DNA from: Pseudomonas sp. MF4836 | GTDB taxonomy: Bacteria > Pseudomonadota > Gammaproteobacteria > Pseudomonadales > Pseudomonadaceae | Assembly (NCBI RefSeq): GCF_002018875.1 | Contig: NZ_MVOL01000019.1 | Coordinates: 1 to 64,000 of the forward strand | Length of the DNA: 64,000 nt | Reading direction: 5' to 3' | Shown: positions 8,502 through 17,382 of the stretch, piece after piece | How positions within the stretch are numbered: position 1 is the stretch's first letter | Layout: each line of letters starts with the position of its first letter | The notes under the pieces: generated by a model | What the model saw: the letters and a program-made list of their open reading frames with translations, nothing else | Databases searched by the model: none | Told to the model about the DNA's origin: nothing | Program-made: the position numbers and the translations under genes

Positions 8502-8529
8502 CCCACTCCAGGTCATGCCCCGGAGTGGG
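8502..8529. terminator. Hairpin between convergent yqjG and cysG
   Basis: An 8-bp stem CCCACTCC / GGAGTGGG with a 12-nt loop sits between convergent genes. No T-tract follows it, so it could act as an RNA end-protecting hairpin instead. Confidence 0.35.
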
Positions 8530-8541
8530 TGGGTGATGGGA

Positions 8542-9936
8542 TCAGACTTGAGACTGGGCGCCTTCGAACCAGGCCAGCTTTTCGCGAAGCTGGACCACTT
8601 CGCCGACGATGACCAGGGTCGGTGCATGCACTTCGTGCTCTGCCACTAGCCGTGGCAGGTCGGCCAGGGTGCCGGTAAACACCCGCTGGTTGGACGTGGT
8701 GCCCTGCTGGATCAAGGCCGCCGGGGTATCGGCTGAGCGACCGTGCTTGATCAACTGCTCGCAGATGATCGGCAAACCCACCAGGCCCATGTAGAACACC
8801 AGAGTCTGGGCCGGGCCAACCAGGTCGCTCCAGGGCAGGTCCGAAGAACCATCCTTGAGGTGCCCGGTGACAAACCGCACCGACTGCGCGTAATCGCGGT
8901 GGGTCAGCGGAATCCCGGCGTACGCCGCGCAACCGCTGGCCGCCGTGATTCCCGGCACCACCTGGAACGGGATGCCATGGGCTGCCAGTTCCTCGATCTC
9001 CTCACCGCCACGCCCGAAAATAAACGGGTCGCCGCCCTTGAGCCGCAACACGCGCTTGCCTTGCTTGGCCAGGGTCACCAGTTGCTGGTTGATCTGTTCC
9101 TGGGGCACCGCGTGGTCGGCGCGACGTTTGCCGACATACACCCGCTCGGCGTCACGCCGGCACAATTCGAGAATCGCCGGCGCCACCAGGCGGTCGTACA
9201 GCACCACATCGGCTTGCTGCATCAGGCGCAAGGCGCGAAAGGTCAGCAGGTCCGGATCACCCGGGCCGGCACCGACCAGATACACCTCACCCGGCGCATG
9301 GGGTGCTTCACCTTCGATCTTGGCGATCAGCAGGCGCTCCGCTTCTGCCCCCTGCCCGGCCAACTGGCGATCGGCAATCGGCCCCTGGAAAACATCTTCC
9401 CAGAACGCCCGACGCTGCTGCACATCTGGAAACAGACCTTTGACCTGGCTGCGAAAGCGCGCCGCCAAACCGGCCAGCTGGCCGTAGGTCGAAGGAATCC
9501 AGGTTTCCAGCTTGGCCCGGATCAGCCGTGCCAGCACCGGCGCATCGCCACCGCTGGACACCGCAATCACCAGGGGCGAACGGTCGACGATCGCCGGGAA
9601 GATCACGCTGCACAGGGCCGGCGCGTCCACCACATTGACCGGCACGCAGCGCTTGTGCGCGTCGGCGGACACCTGGGCGTTGAGCGGTTCATCGTCGGTG
9701 GCGGCAATGATCAGCACACAGCCGTCCAGGTCCGCCTCGATGTAACCGCGCACTACGCATTCGCCGCCGCTGGCAGTCACCAGTTCACGCAACTGCACTT
9801 CTATTTCAGGTGCAACAACCCGCAACAGCGCACCGGCATCGGCCAGCAGACGGGATTTGCGCAAGGCAATCTCCCCCCCACCGACGACCAACACACGACT
9901 GCCGCGCAGGTTATGGAACAGCGGCAGAAACTCCAT
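8542..9936 (-). CDS. cysG: Siroheme synthase CysG (trifunctional)
   Basis: A 464-residue enzyme making siroheme for sulfite/nitrite reductase from uroporphyrinogen III. Residues 1 to about 210 form the precorrin-2 dehydrogenase/ferrochelatase half, with the NAD-binding VVGGGEIALRK motif. Residues about 216-460 form the uroporphyrinogen methyltransferase half, with VGAGPGDPDLLT, the RLKGGDPFIFGRGGEE motif and VVPGITAASGCAAYAG. Length fits the fused form (457 in E. coli). Its start abuts the serS stop with no gap, so it is the last gene of the ftsK-to-cysG run. Confidence 0.96.
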   Translation of the reverse strand: MEFLPLFHNLRGSRVLVVGGGEIALRKSRLLADAGALLRVVAPEIEVQLRELVTASGGECVVRGYIEADLDGCVLIIAATDDEPLNAQVSADAHKRCVPVNVVDAPALCSVIFPAIVDRSPLVIAVSSGGDAPVLARLIRAKLETWIPSTYGQLAGLAARFRSQVKGLFPDVQQRRAFWEDVFQGPIADRQLAGQGAEAERLLIAKIEGEAPHAPGEVYLVGAGPGDPDLLTFRALRLMQQADVVLYDRLVAPAILELCRRDAERVYVGKRRADHAVPQEQINQQLVTLAKQGKRVLRLKGGDPFIFGRGGEEIEELAAHGIPFQVVPGITAASGCAAYAGIPLTHRDYAQSVRFVTGHLKDGSSDLPWSDLVGPAQTLVFYMGLVGLPIICEQLIKHGRSADTPAALIQQGTTSNQRVFTGTLADLPRLVAEHEVHAPTLVIVGEVVQLREKLAWFEGAQSQV

Positions 9937-11217
9937 TTAGCCGATGACCTCAAGGCCGCCCATGTAGGGTTTCAGCACGTCTGGCACACGGATCGAACCG
10001 TCGGCCTGCTGGTAGTTTTCCAGCACCGCCACCAGGGTCCGGCCCACGGCCAGGCCCGAGCCATTGAGGGTGTGCACCAGTTCCGGCTTGCCGGTTTCCG
10101 GGTTGCGGAAACGCGCCTGCATGCGACGCGCCTGGAAATCGCCGCAGTTGGAGCACGACGAGATTTCGCGGTACTTGTCCTGGCTGGGGATCCACACTTC
10201 CAGGTCATAGGTCTTGACCGCGCTGAAGCCCATGTCGCCGGTGCACAGGGCCAGGGTGCGGTAAGGCAGACCCAGCAATTGCAGGACTTTTTCGGCGTTG
10301 GCGGTCAGGCCTTCCAGCGCTTCCATCGAGGTCGAGGGCTCGACCACTTGCACCATCTCGACCTTGTCGAACTGGTGCTGACGGATCATGCCGCGGGTAT
10401 CGCGACCCGAGGCCCCGGCTTCGCTGCGGAAGCATGGCGTGTGGGCCACAAACTTGATCGGCAGCAGCTTCGGATCGAGGATCTCGCCAGCCACGATGTT
10501 GGTCAGCGACACTTCGGCGGTCGGGATCAGGTACAGGTCGGCTTCGCCTTCGCGGCTGATCTTGAACAGGTCTTCCTCGAACTTCGGCAACTGGCCAGTG
10601 CCCTGCAGGGCCGGCGCTTGTACCAGATAAGGCGTGTAGGCCTCTTCGTAGCCGTGTTCGTTGATGTGCAGGTTGATCATGAACTGCGCCAGGGCGCGAT
10701 GCAGGCGGGCGATCGGCCCACGCAGCAGGGCAAAACGCGCGCCGGACAGCTTGGCGGCGGTTTCGAAATCCAGCCAGCCGAACTTCTCGCCCAGGGCGAC
10801 GTGGTCCTTGACCTCGAAATCGAAGACAGTCGGCGTGCCCCAACGGCGCACTTCGACGTTGCCCTCTTCATCGGCGCCCACCGGCACCGACTCGTGAGGC
10901 AGGTTGGGAATATTGAGCAGGATCGCGTCCAGCTCGGTCTGAATCCCGTCCAGCTCGACCTTGCCGCTGGCCAACTCGCCGGCCATGCGCTCGACGTCCG
11001 CCATCAACGGCGCGATGTCTTCACCGCGCTGCTTGGCCTGGCCGATGGATTTGGAGCGTGCATTGCGTTCAGCCTGCAATTGTTCGGTGCGGGTCTGGAC
11101 GGTCTTGCGCTGTTCTTCCAGCGCTTCGATGCGCGCTACATCCAAGGTAAAGCCACGGGATGCCAGGCGGTCCGCTACGTCCTGAAGGTTGCTACGTAAC
11201 AGTTTGGAATCGAGCAT
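9937..11217 (-). CDS. serS: Seryl-tRNA synthetase
   Basis: A 426-residue class II synthetase charging tRNA-Ser (and tRNA-Sec where present). The N-terminal 100 residues form the antiparallel coiled-coil arm (for example EALEEQRKTVQTRTEQLQAE). The catalytic core carries motif 2 around TPCFRSEAGASGRDTRGM and motif 3 GSGLAVGRTLVAVLENY. Length is standard (430 in E. coli). It lies 16 bp after crcB and directly abuts cysG. No leader riboswitch or T-box is visible. Confidence 0.97.
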   Translation of the reverse strand: MLDSKLLRSNLQDVADRLASRGFTLDVARIEALEEQRKTVQTRTEQLQAERNARSKSIGQAKQRGEDIAPLMADVERMAGELASGKVELDGIQTELDAILLNIPNLPHESVPVGADEEGNVEVRRWGTPTVFDFEVKDHVALGEKFGWLDFETAAKLSGARFALLRGPIARLHRALAQFMINLHINEHGYEEAYTPYLVQAPALQGTGQLPKFEEDLFKISREGEADLYLIPTAEVSLTNIVAGEILDPKLLPIKFVAHTPCFRSEAGASGRDTRGMIRQHQFDKVEMVQVVEPSTSMEALEGLTANAEKVLQLLGLPYRTLALCTGDMGFSAVKTYDLEVWIPSQDKYREISSCSNCGDFQARRMQARFRNPETGKPELVHTLNGSGLAVGRTLVAVLENYQQADGSIRVPDVLKPYMGGLEVIG

Positions 11218-11233
11218 GTCGGTCTCTCGTTTA

Positions 11234-11608
11234 TCAAAGTTTGGTCAAGGACAGGCCAGCCCAGGTCGCGAGCAGCCCGCCGAATACGCTGATGGCCAGA
11301 TAACCGAAGGCTATCGGTGCTTGCCCGCTTTCCAGCAAGCGCAGCGTATCCAGGGAAAAGGATGAAAAGGTCGTCAGACCGCCTACAAAGCCGACGATCA
11401 GGCCGGCACGGATTTCGATCGGCACTTCCGGGCGCACCAGAAACAGCCCGTACAGCACGCCGATGATCAGGCAACCCAGCAGATTGACCGCCAAGGTGGC
11501 CGTATAAAAATGCCGGGGCCAGTTGGCGCTGACCCAGGTGCTGGCCGCGAAACGCAGTAATGTACCAGCGATACCGGCGACGGACACCGCAAGAATCGTT
11601 CGAATCAC
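11234..11608 (-). CDS. crcB: Fluoride-specific channel CrcB/Fluc
   Basis: A 124-residue four-helix membrane protein that exports fluoride as a dual-topology dimer. The family signature GGLTTFSSFSLDT is complete, including the Phe residues of the fluoride path. GTLLRFAASTW at the N-terminus is also typical. The start overlaps the last base of rarA, so it is translated from the same mRNA. A fluoride riboswitch, common before crcB, has no room here and none is seen. Confidence 0.93.
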   Translation of the reverse strand: MIRTILAVSVAGIAGTLLRFAASTWVSANWPRHFYTATLAVNLLGCLIIGVLYGLFLVRPEVPIEIRAGLIVGFVGGLTTFSSFSLDTLRLLESGQAPIAFGYLAISVFGGLLATWAGLSLTKL

Positions 11609-12930
11609 TATTTTCTCCGCTGTTTCGGGCTGACGCGGTCAAGGGCTGCCAGGTGATTGAGCTTCTCGCCGATCTTCAGCTCCAGGCCACGGGGCACCGG
11701 CTGGTAGAACGGTTGCGGTTCGAGCTCGTCGGGAAAATAGTCTTCGCCGGCGGCGTAGGCATCCGGCTCATCGTGGGCGTAACGGTATTCGTCGCCGTAC
11801 CCCAGTTGTTTCATCAACTTGGTCGGCGCATTGCGCAAATGCAGCGGTACTTCCAGCGAACCATGCTCGGCTGCGCTGCGCATGGCGGCCTTGAAGCCCA
11901 TGTACACCGCGTTGCTTTTCGGTGCGCAGGCCAGATAGGTAATGGCCTGGGCCACCGCCAACTCGCCTTCGGGGCTGCCCAGGCGCTCCTGCACGTCCCA
12001 GGCGGCCAGGCACAGGCTGAGGGCGCGCGGATCGGCGTTACCGATGTCTTCGCTGGCCATGCGCACCACGCGCCGAGCCAGGTACAGCGGGTCGCAACCG
12101 CCGTCGAGCATGCGCGCGAACCAGTACAGGGCACCGTCGGGGTTGGAGCCACGCACCGACTTGTGCAGGGCGGAAATCTGGTCGTAAAACGCCTCACCGC
12201 CCTTGTCGAAACGCCGACGGGTGTCGCCCAGCAGGCTTTGCAGCAGGTCGACGCCGATCTCGCTGTTGTCTTCCGCCAGGTCCGAGGCGTTCTCCAACAG
12301 GTTGAGCAGGCGCCGGCCATCGCCGTCGGCCGCCGAAAGCAGCATCTGGAAACCTTCGTCGCTCAGGCTCAGCTGACGCTTGCCCAGGCCACGCTCTTCG
12401 CTCAGGGCGCGCTGCACCAGCTTGTTCAGGGCGGCCTCGTCCAGGCTTTTGAGCACATAGACCCGAGCCCGGGAAAGCAAGGCGTTGTTCAATTCAAAAG
12501 AAGGGTTTTCGGTGGTGGCACCGATGAAAATCAGCGTGCCATCTTCGACATAAGGCAGGAAGGCGTCTTGTTGCGACTTGTTGAAACGGTGCACTTCGTC
12601 AACAAAGAGGATGGTCCGGCGACCGTATTGACCAGCCTGTTGCTTGGCGATTTCCACCGCCTGGCGGATCTCCTTGACCCCGGCCAGCACTGCCGAGACC
12701 GTTTCGAAGTGCGCATCCGAGACTTCCGCCAGCAGCCGCGCCAGGGTGGTCTTACCCACCCCTGGCGGGCCCCAGAAAATCATCGAATGCAGGGCGCCCT
12801 GCTCCAGGGCTTCGCGCAGAGGCTTGCCCCGGGCCAACAGGTGTTCCTGACCGACGTACTCATCCAGGTTGGCCGCGCGCAAGCGGGCGGCCAGGGGCTG
12901 AGCGATCGGGGCACTACGAAACAGGTCCAT
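11608..12930 (-). CDS. rarA: Replication-associated recombination protein A
   Basis: A 440-residue AAA+ ATPase (RarA/MgsA, homologue of Mgs1/WRNIP1) that acts at stalled replication forks with SSB. Walker A GPPGVGKTTLA is near residue 52 and Walker B is LFVDEVHRFNK. The C-terminal half contains the family's conserved DGGCDPLYLARRVVRMA segment and the tetramerisation region. The start at 12930 gives MDLFRSAPIAQP, the usual N-terminus; the in-frame ATG at 12945 would add five residues. It sits between lolA and crcB. Confidence 0.95.
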   Translation of the reverse strand: MDLFRSAPIAQPLAARLRAANLDEYVGQEHLLARGKPLREALEQGALHSMIFWGPPGVGKTTLARLLAEVSDAHFETVSAVLAGVKEIRQAVEIAKQQAGQYGRRTILFVDEVHRFNKSQQDAFLPYVEDGTLIFIGATTENPSFELNNALLSRARVYVLKSLDEAALNKLVQRALSEERGLGKRQLSLSDEGFQMLLSAADGDGRRLLNLLENASDLAEDNSEIGVDLLQSLLGDTRRRFDKGGEAFYDQISALHKSVRGSNPDGALYWFARMLDGGCDPLYLARRVVRMASEDIGNADPRALSLCLAAWDVQERLGSPEGELAVAQAITYLACAPKSNAVYMGFKAAMRSAAEHGSLEVPLHLRNAPTKLMKQLGYGDEYRYAHDEPDAYAAGEDYFPDELEPQPFYQPVPRGLELKIGEKLNHLAALDRVSPKQRRK

Positions 12931-12965
12931 GGCGTACCTTTGCAACCTCTTGTATGACTAGCCGC

Positions 12966-13589
12966 TTATTCCTGGATCACGTCGGCACCCTTGGGGATGT
13001 CGAACTTGAACTTGGAAGCCGGGATCGGCTCGTTGGCCTTGACGCCGGTGAACAGGATATTGGTGCGCTGGCCGACGCTGTCGATCAGTTGCATGTCGTT
13101 GACCATGCCGTTGCGGAATGACAGGCGCAGGCTGTCGAACAGGGTGTCCTTGGTTTTCGGTTTGAGGGTGAAGTCGATCACCCCGCCGGCTTCCTTGGCG
13201 CTGATATCGAAGCTTTCGCTGATCTTCGACACATCACCGGACAGCAGCAGGGCCGGGGTCTGGGTCAGGCGCTGATCGAGCTTCTTGATGGTCACCTGCT
13301 CCAGGTCCGGGTCCCACAGCGAAACCTTCTTGCCGTCGGACACCATCAGTTGTTCCTGTGGCGCGTCGGTGTGCCAGTAAAACAGCCCCGGGCGTTGCAG
13401 CGACATTTCGCCAGCCGTTTCCTGCAACTGGGTGCCGCCGCCATCCAGGGTCAGCTGGGAGAAGCGTGCAGTCAGCGTCTGGGATTTTTCCAACAGCTGG
13501 GTCAGACGTGCTACATCCTTGTCGTCAGCGTGAGCCGAGAGCGTGGTCAAAGCCAAAACCGGCAGCAACATCATGCGGATAAGACGCAT
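12966..13589 (-). CDS. lolA: Outer-membrane lipoprotein carrier LolA
   Basis: A 207-residue periplasmic chaperone that takes lipoproteins from LolCDE to LolB. Residues 1-20 are the signal peptide (MRLIRMMLLPVLALTTLSAHA). The mature part has SQLTLDGGGTQLQETAGEMS and RPGLFYWHTDAP, typical of the hydrophobic half-barrel. The start at 13589 is preceded by AGGACTCCC and gives the correct signal peptide; longer in-frame extension upstream is not coding. It lies between ftsK and rarA, an order shared with many gammaproteobacteria. Confidence 0.95.
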   Translation of the reverse strand: MRLIRMMLLPVLALTTLSAHADDKDVARLTQLLEKSQTLTARFSQLTLDGGGTQLQETAGEMSLQRPGLFYWHTDAPQEQLMVSDGKKVSLWDPDLEQVTIKKLDQRLTQTPALLLSGDVSKISESFDISAKEAGGVIDFTLKPKTKDTLFDSLRLSFRNGMVNDMQLIDSVGQRTNILFTGVKANEPIPASKFKFDIPKGADVIQE

Positions 13590-13659
13590 GGGAGTCCTCT
13601 TAAAATTGCGTGGGATTATCGGCGGCGTGCCATCACGCCGCGTCGATTCAATTCGATGC

Positions 13660-16065
13660 TCAGTCGCGCATCGGGCCCGGCGCCAATACTTCGCGCGAGC
13701 CATTGGTGTTCATCGCGGTGACCACACCGGCCATTTCCATGGACTCGATCATCCGCGCGGCGCGGTTGTAGCCGATCTTGAGCTTGCGCTGCACCGCCGA
13801 GATCGAAGCCCGGCGGCTTTCTAGGACGAACTGCACCGCCTCGTCGTACAGCGCGTCGGTTTCAGCATCATCGCTGTCACCGCCACTGCCACCGTCAAAG
13901 CCGCTGCCCGCCTCTTCGACACCGTTGAGGATGTCGTCGTTGTATTCAGGCGCGCCACGCAGTTTCCAGGCTTCCACCACGCGGTGCACTTCATCATCGG
14001 AGACGAATGCGCCGTGGACCCGGATCGGCAGGCTGGTCCCCGGCGGCATGTAGAGCATGTCGCCGTGACCCAGCAGTTGTTCGGCACCGCCCTGGTCGAT
14101 GATGGTCCGCGAGTCGATCTTGCTCGACACCTGGAACGCCATGCGGGTCGGAATGTTGGCCTTGATCAGACCGGTGATCACGTCCACCGAAGGCCGCTGA
14201 GTGGCGAGGATCAGGTGGATACCGGCAGCACGGGCCTTCTGTGCGATGCGCGCGATCAGCTCTTCGACCTTCTTGCCGACAATCATCATCATGTCGGCGA
14301 ATTCGTCGACCACCACCACGATGGTCGGCAGCTTGACCAGCAGCGGCGCCTCGTCGTGGATGCTCTCGCGGTTATACAGCGGGTCGGTCAGCGGTGTACC
14401 GGCATCCTGGGCTTCCTTGACCTTGGCATTGAAGCCCGAAAGGTTGCGTACGCCCATCTTCGCCATCAATTTGTAGCGCCGCTCCATCTCGGCCACGCTC
14501 CAGCGCAGGGCGTTGGCGGCGTCCTTCATGTCGGTCACCACCGGGCACAGCAGGTGCGGAATGCCTTCGTAGATCGACAGCTCGAGCATTTTCGGGTCGA
14601 TCATGATCAGCTTGGCGTCTTCCGGGCCGGACTTGAACAGGATCGACAGGATCATCGCGTTCACCCCCACCGACTTACCGGAACCGGTGGTACCGGCCAC
14701 CAGCAGGTGAGGCATTTTCGCCAGGTCGGTGATGACCGGACGGCCGCCGATGTCATGGCCCAGGGCCAATGTCACCGGGGATTTGAAGTTGTCGTATTCC
14801 GGGGTCGACAGCACTTCGGAGAAACGCACGATCTGCCGATCCTCGTTGGGAATCTCGATGCCCACGGTGGTTTTGCCGGGGATCACTTCGACCACCCGCA
14901 CACTGGTCACCGCCAGGGAACGCGCCAGGTCCTTGGCCAGGTTGGCGATGCGGCTGACCTTGACCCCGGCCGCCGGCTGGATTTCGTAACGGGTAATGAC
15001 CGGGCCCGGGTGAATCGAATCCACCGACACCTCGACCCCGAACTCCTTGAGTTTGATTTCCAGCAGGTGGCCGACCGCCGCCAGGGATTCGGGGGAATAG
15101 TTGAGCTGTTTCTTTTCTGCCGGGTCGAGGATGGAAATAGGTGGCAGCGTGCCTTCAACGGCGCTGTCGACGAACAGCGGCACTTGCTTCTCTTTCTGCA
15201 CGCGCTTGCTCGGTTCCGCTGCTTTCGGCGGAGCGGGGGCGATGACCGGCGGCACCTGTTTCTCGCGCTCGGACATGTGCTTGCTCAGGGCCTGCTCGCG
15301 CTCGATCAGGCGCTCCTTGACCTTGGCCTGCTCGCGCTTGTCGGTCACGGTTGGGGCCACGACTTCGTCGACCCGGGCATCCACTTCGCGCAACTGGGCC
15401 ACCAGTTGCTTGCGCTCGGTACGGGCCGCCCACCAGCGATTGGCTGCGCCCTGGAACAGTTCGAACAGGTCGAGGGTGATCTTGCCCGTGACGTCCATGA
15501 CCTTGAACCACGACAGATCGGTGAACACAGTGAGGCCAAACAGAAACAGCGCGATAAACATCAGGGTGCTGCCCTGGATGTTCAGTGCGTTTTTGGCCAG
15601 GTCGCCCAGGCTTTCGCCCAGTGCCCCACCCGCCCCGGCCGGCAAGCCGGTGGCAGCGTGGAAATGGATATGGGCCAAGGCGGCGCCGGACAACACCAGG
15701 AACACCAGGCCGATCAGGCGCCAGGAAAACAGCCAGCCGCTCCACTGCCAGGGTTCATGCCGTTGACGGAAGATCTGATAAGTCTTGATCGCCAATAACA
15801 GCGGGAAGATATAGGCGAAATAACCCAACACCATAAACAGGATATCAGCGCTGTATGAACCGGCAGGGCCACCGAAGTTCTGCACATCTTCGATCTTGCT
15901 GTTATGGCTCCAGCCCGGATCGTCCTTGCCATAGGTCAACAATGCCATCATCAAAAACAGGCATAAGGCACCAATGGCGATCAATGCACCTTCCTTGAGC
16001 CGGTAGTGCAATTGCTGACGCCAGAGCGGGACTACTGTTTTAGGTGTTGCGGTGGATTTCTTCAA
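13660..16065 (-). CDS. ftsK: DNA translocase FtsK
   Basis: An 801-residue septal DNA pump that resolves chromosome dimers with XerCD. It has an N-terminal membrane domain with about four helices (residues 25-190), then a short charged linker (KVKERLIEREQALSKH region), and the RecA-like motor with Walker A GTTGSGKS near residues 457-464 and Walker B IVVVVDEFADMM. The C-terminal gamma winged helix (SISAVQRKLKIGYNRAARMI) reads KOPS sequences. The only start that fits the family N-terminus KKSTATPK is TTG at 16063-16065, with AGGA twelve bases upstream. The linker is much shorter than in E. coli FtsK (1329 residues), as usual in Pseudomonas. Confidence 0.96.
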   Translation of the reverse strand: MKKSTATPKTVVPLWRQQLHYRLKEGALIAIGALCLFLMMALLTYGKDDPGWSHNSKIEDVQNFGGPAGSYSADILFMVLGYFAYIFPLLLAIKTYQIFRQRHEPWQWSGWLFSWRLIGLVFLVLSGAALAHIHFHAATGLPAGAGGALGESLGDLAKNALNIQGSTLMFIALFLFGLTVFTDLSWFKVMDVTGKITLDLFELFQGAANRWWAARTERKQLVAQLREVDARVDEVVAPTVTDKREQAKVKERLIEREQALSKHMSEREKQVPPVIAPAPPKAAEPSKRVQKEKQVPLFVDSAVEGTLPPISILDPAEKKQLNYSPESLAAVGHLLEIKLKEFGVEVSVDSIHPGPVITRYEIQPAAGVKVSRIANLAKDLARSLAVTSVRVVEVIPGKTTVGIEIPNEDRQIVRFSEVLSTPEYDNFKSPVTLALGHDIGGRPVITDLAKMPHLLVAGTTGSGKSVGVNAMILSILFKSGPEDAKLIMIDPKMLELSIYEGIPHLLCPVVTDMKDAANALRWSVAEMERRYKLMAKMGVRNLSGFNAKVKEAQDAGTPLTDPLYNRESIHDEAPLLVKLPTIVVVVDEFADMMMIVGKKVEELIARIAQKARAAGIHLILATQRPSVDVITGLIKANIPTRMAFQVSSKIDSRTIIDQGGAEQLLGHGDMLYMPPGTSLPIRVHGAFVSDDEVHRVVEAWKLRGAPEYNDDILNGVEEAGSGFDGGSGGDSDDAETDALYDEAVQFVLESRRASISAVQRKLKIGYNRAARMIESMEMAGVVTAMNTNGSREVLAPGPMRD

Positions 16066-16360
16066 AACGCGTCTTTTCCTGCGCCTACGGCGCGTCCAAC
16101 TGATGATTGACTACAAAATACTGCTCGAACGAGCAGGTAAATAAAGTTGATTGGCCTGACTGGGGCTACTTTTAACACTCTGCCCCGGGATCCTGAAACA
16201 GGGCAATTCTGAATATCTTGATACATACCGGCATTGTACGGGTTTGCTCGCTTCATGCCACGCTGGTACATCCTCGGTTTAGCATAACCAACGGCACTTT
16301 ACGCACTATTCAATTTGAGCATGCATTGCCTTTTGTGACAAAGGCTTATGAGGTGTTTTT
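16066..16360. promoter_or_regulatory. Divergent promoter region ftsK / trxB
   Basis: A 295-bp intergenic region holds the leaders of ftsK (minus) and trxB (plus). It contains a 16-bp inverted repeat at 16121-16136 described separately. The trxB ATG at 16361 is preceded by GAGG. No tRNA, small gene or terminator is recognised here. Confidence 0.6.
16121..16136. promoter_or_regulatory. CTG-N10-CAG palindrome in the ftsK leader (LexA-like)
   Basis: CTGCTCGAACGAGCAG has perfect 7-bp arms around AA and keeps the CTG-N10-CAG spacing of gammaproteobacterial LexA boxes, although the inner bases are GC-rich rather than alternating AT. It lies about 56 bp before the ftsK start. E. coli ftsK (dinH) is LexA-controlled, so the location is suggestive. 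Binding is inferred, not shown. Confidence 0.4.
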
Positions 16361-17311
16361 ATGAACCAAGTGAAGCATTCACGCCTGATTATTCTGGGCT
16401 CCGGCCCTGCCGGTTACAGTGCTGCCGTGTATGCCGCCCGGGCCAACCTCAAGCCGACTGTCATTACCGGCCTGCAGGCCGGAGGACAATTGACCACCAC
16501 CACCGAAGTCGACAACTGGCCCGGTGACGTCGAAGGCCTGACCGGCCCGGTGCTGATGGAGCGCATGCAAAAACATGCCGAGCGCTTCGATACCGAGATC
16601 GTCTACGACCACATCCACACGGCCAAGTTGCAGCAGCGACCGTTTATCCTGATCGGCGACAGCGGCACCTACAGCTGCGACGCACTGATCATTGCCACCG
16701 GTGCATCGGCCCAATACCTGGGGCTGCCGTCGGAAGAAGCCTTCGCCGGCAAGGGGGTATCGGCCTGCGCCACCTGCGACGGGTTCTTCTACCGCAACCA
16801 AGTGGTCGCTGTGGTCGGGGGCGGCAATACCGCCGTGGAAGAAGCACTGTATCTGTCGAACATCGCCAAGGAAGTGCACCTGGTGCATCGGCGCGACAAG
16901 CTGCGCTCGGAGAAAATCCTGCAGGACAAATTGTTCGAGAAAGCCGCCAACGGCAATATCCGCCTGCACTGGAATCAGAACCTGGATGAAGTGCTGGGGG
17001 ATGCTAGCGGCGTGACCGGTGCCCGGCTGCGGGACAGCCTGAGCGGCGCCACCCACGAGCTGGAGCTGGCTGGAGTCTTTATCGCCATTGGCCACAAGCC
17101 CAACACAGACCTCTTCCAGGGCCAACTGGAGATGCGTGACGGCTACCTGCTGGTCAGGGGCGGCAGTGAGGGCAATGCCACCGCTACCGGCATCGAGGGG
17201 GTGTTCGCGGCCGGCGACGTGGCCGACCATGTCTACCGCCAGGCCATTACCTCAGCCGGGGCCGGCTGCATGGCGGCGCTGGACGCCGAGAAATTTCTCG
17301 ACGACAACTAA
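16361..17311 (+). CDS. trxB: Thioredoxin-disulfide reductase
   Basis: A 316-residue FAD/NADPH flavoenzyme that reduces thioredoxin. FAD-binding LGSGPAGYSAA is at residues 12-22, the redox-active CATC is Cys136/Cys139, and the NADPH motif is VGGGNTAVEEA. The C-terminal GVFAAGDVADH is the second FAD contact. Length matches E. coli TrxB (321). GAGG precedes the ATG. It is transcribed toward aat. Confidence 0.96.
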   Translation: MNQVKHSRLIILGSGPAGYSAAVYAARANLKPTVITGLQAGGQLTTTTEVDNWPGDVEGLTGPVLMERMQKHAERFDTEIVYDHIHTAKLQQRPFILIGDSGTYSCDALIIATGASAQYLGLPSEEAFAGKGVSACATCDGFFYRNQVVAVVGGGNTAVEEALYLSNIAKEVHLVHRRDKLRSEKILQDKLFEKAANGNIRLHWNQNLDEVLGDASGVTGARLRDSLSGATHELELAGVFIAIGHKPNTDLFQGQLEMRDGYLLVRGGSEGNATATGIEGVFAAGDVADHVYRQAITSAGAGCMAALDAEKFLDDN

Positions 17312-17330
17312 GCGCTCGTCCTACGCTTGG

Positions 17331-17351
17331 GGCGGGCCTTCGCGGCCCGCC
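17331..17351 (+). terminator. GC-rich hairpin between trxB and aat
   Basis: An 8-bp perfect stem (GGCGGGCC/GGCCCGCC) with loop TTCGC lies 19 bp after the trxB stop. There is no T-tract, so it may be an mRNA-stabilising hairpin within a trxB-aat transcript. Confidence 0.35.
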
Positions 17352-17382
17352 ACCGCCCTCCCCTTCCGCAAGTTTGAATACC

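Noticed and set aside
8743..11199. 818-codon open frame on the plus strand opposite cysG and serS
   Set aside because: It is antisense to two certain genes, is rich in His/Gln/Arg without domain pattern, and results from high-GC codon bias.
11218..11233. Search for a fluoride riboswitch with crcB
   Set aside because: crcB overlaps rarA and has no leader; no riboswitch structure fits.
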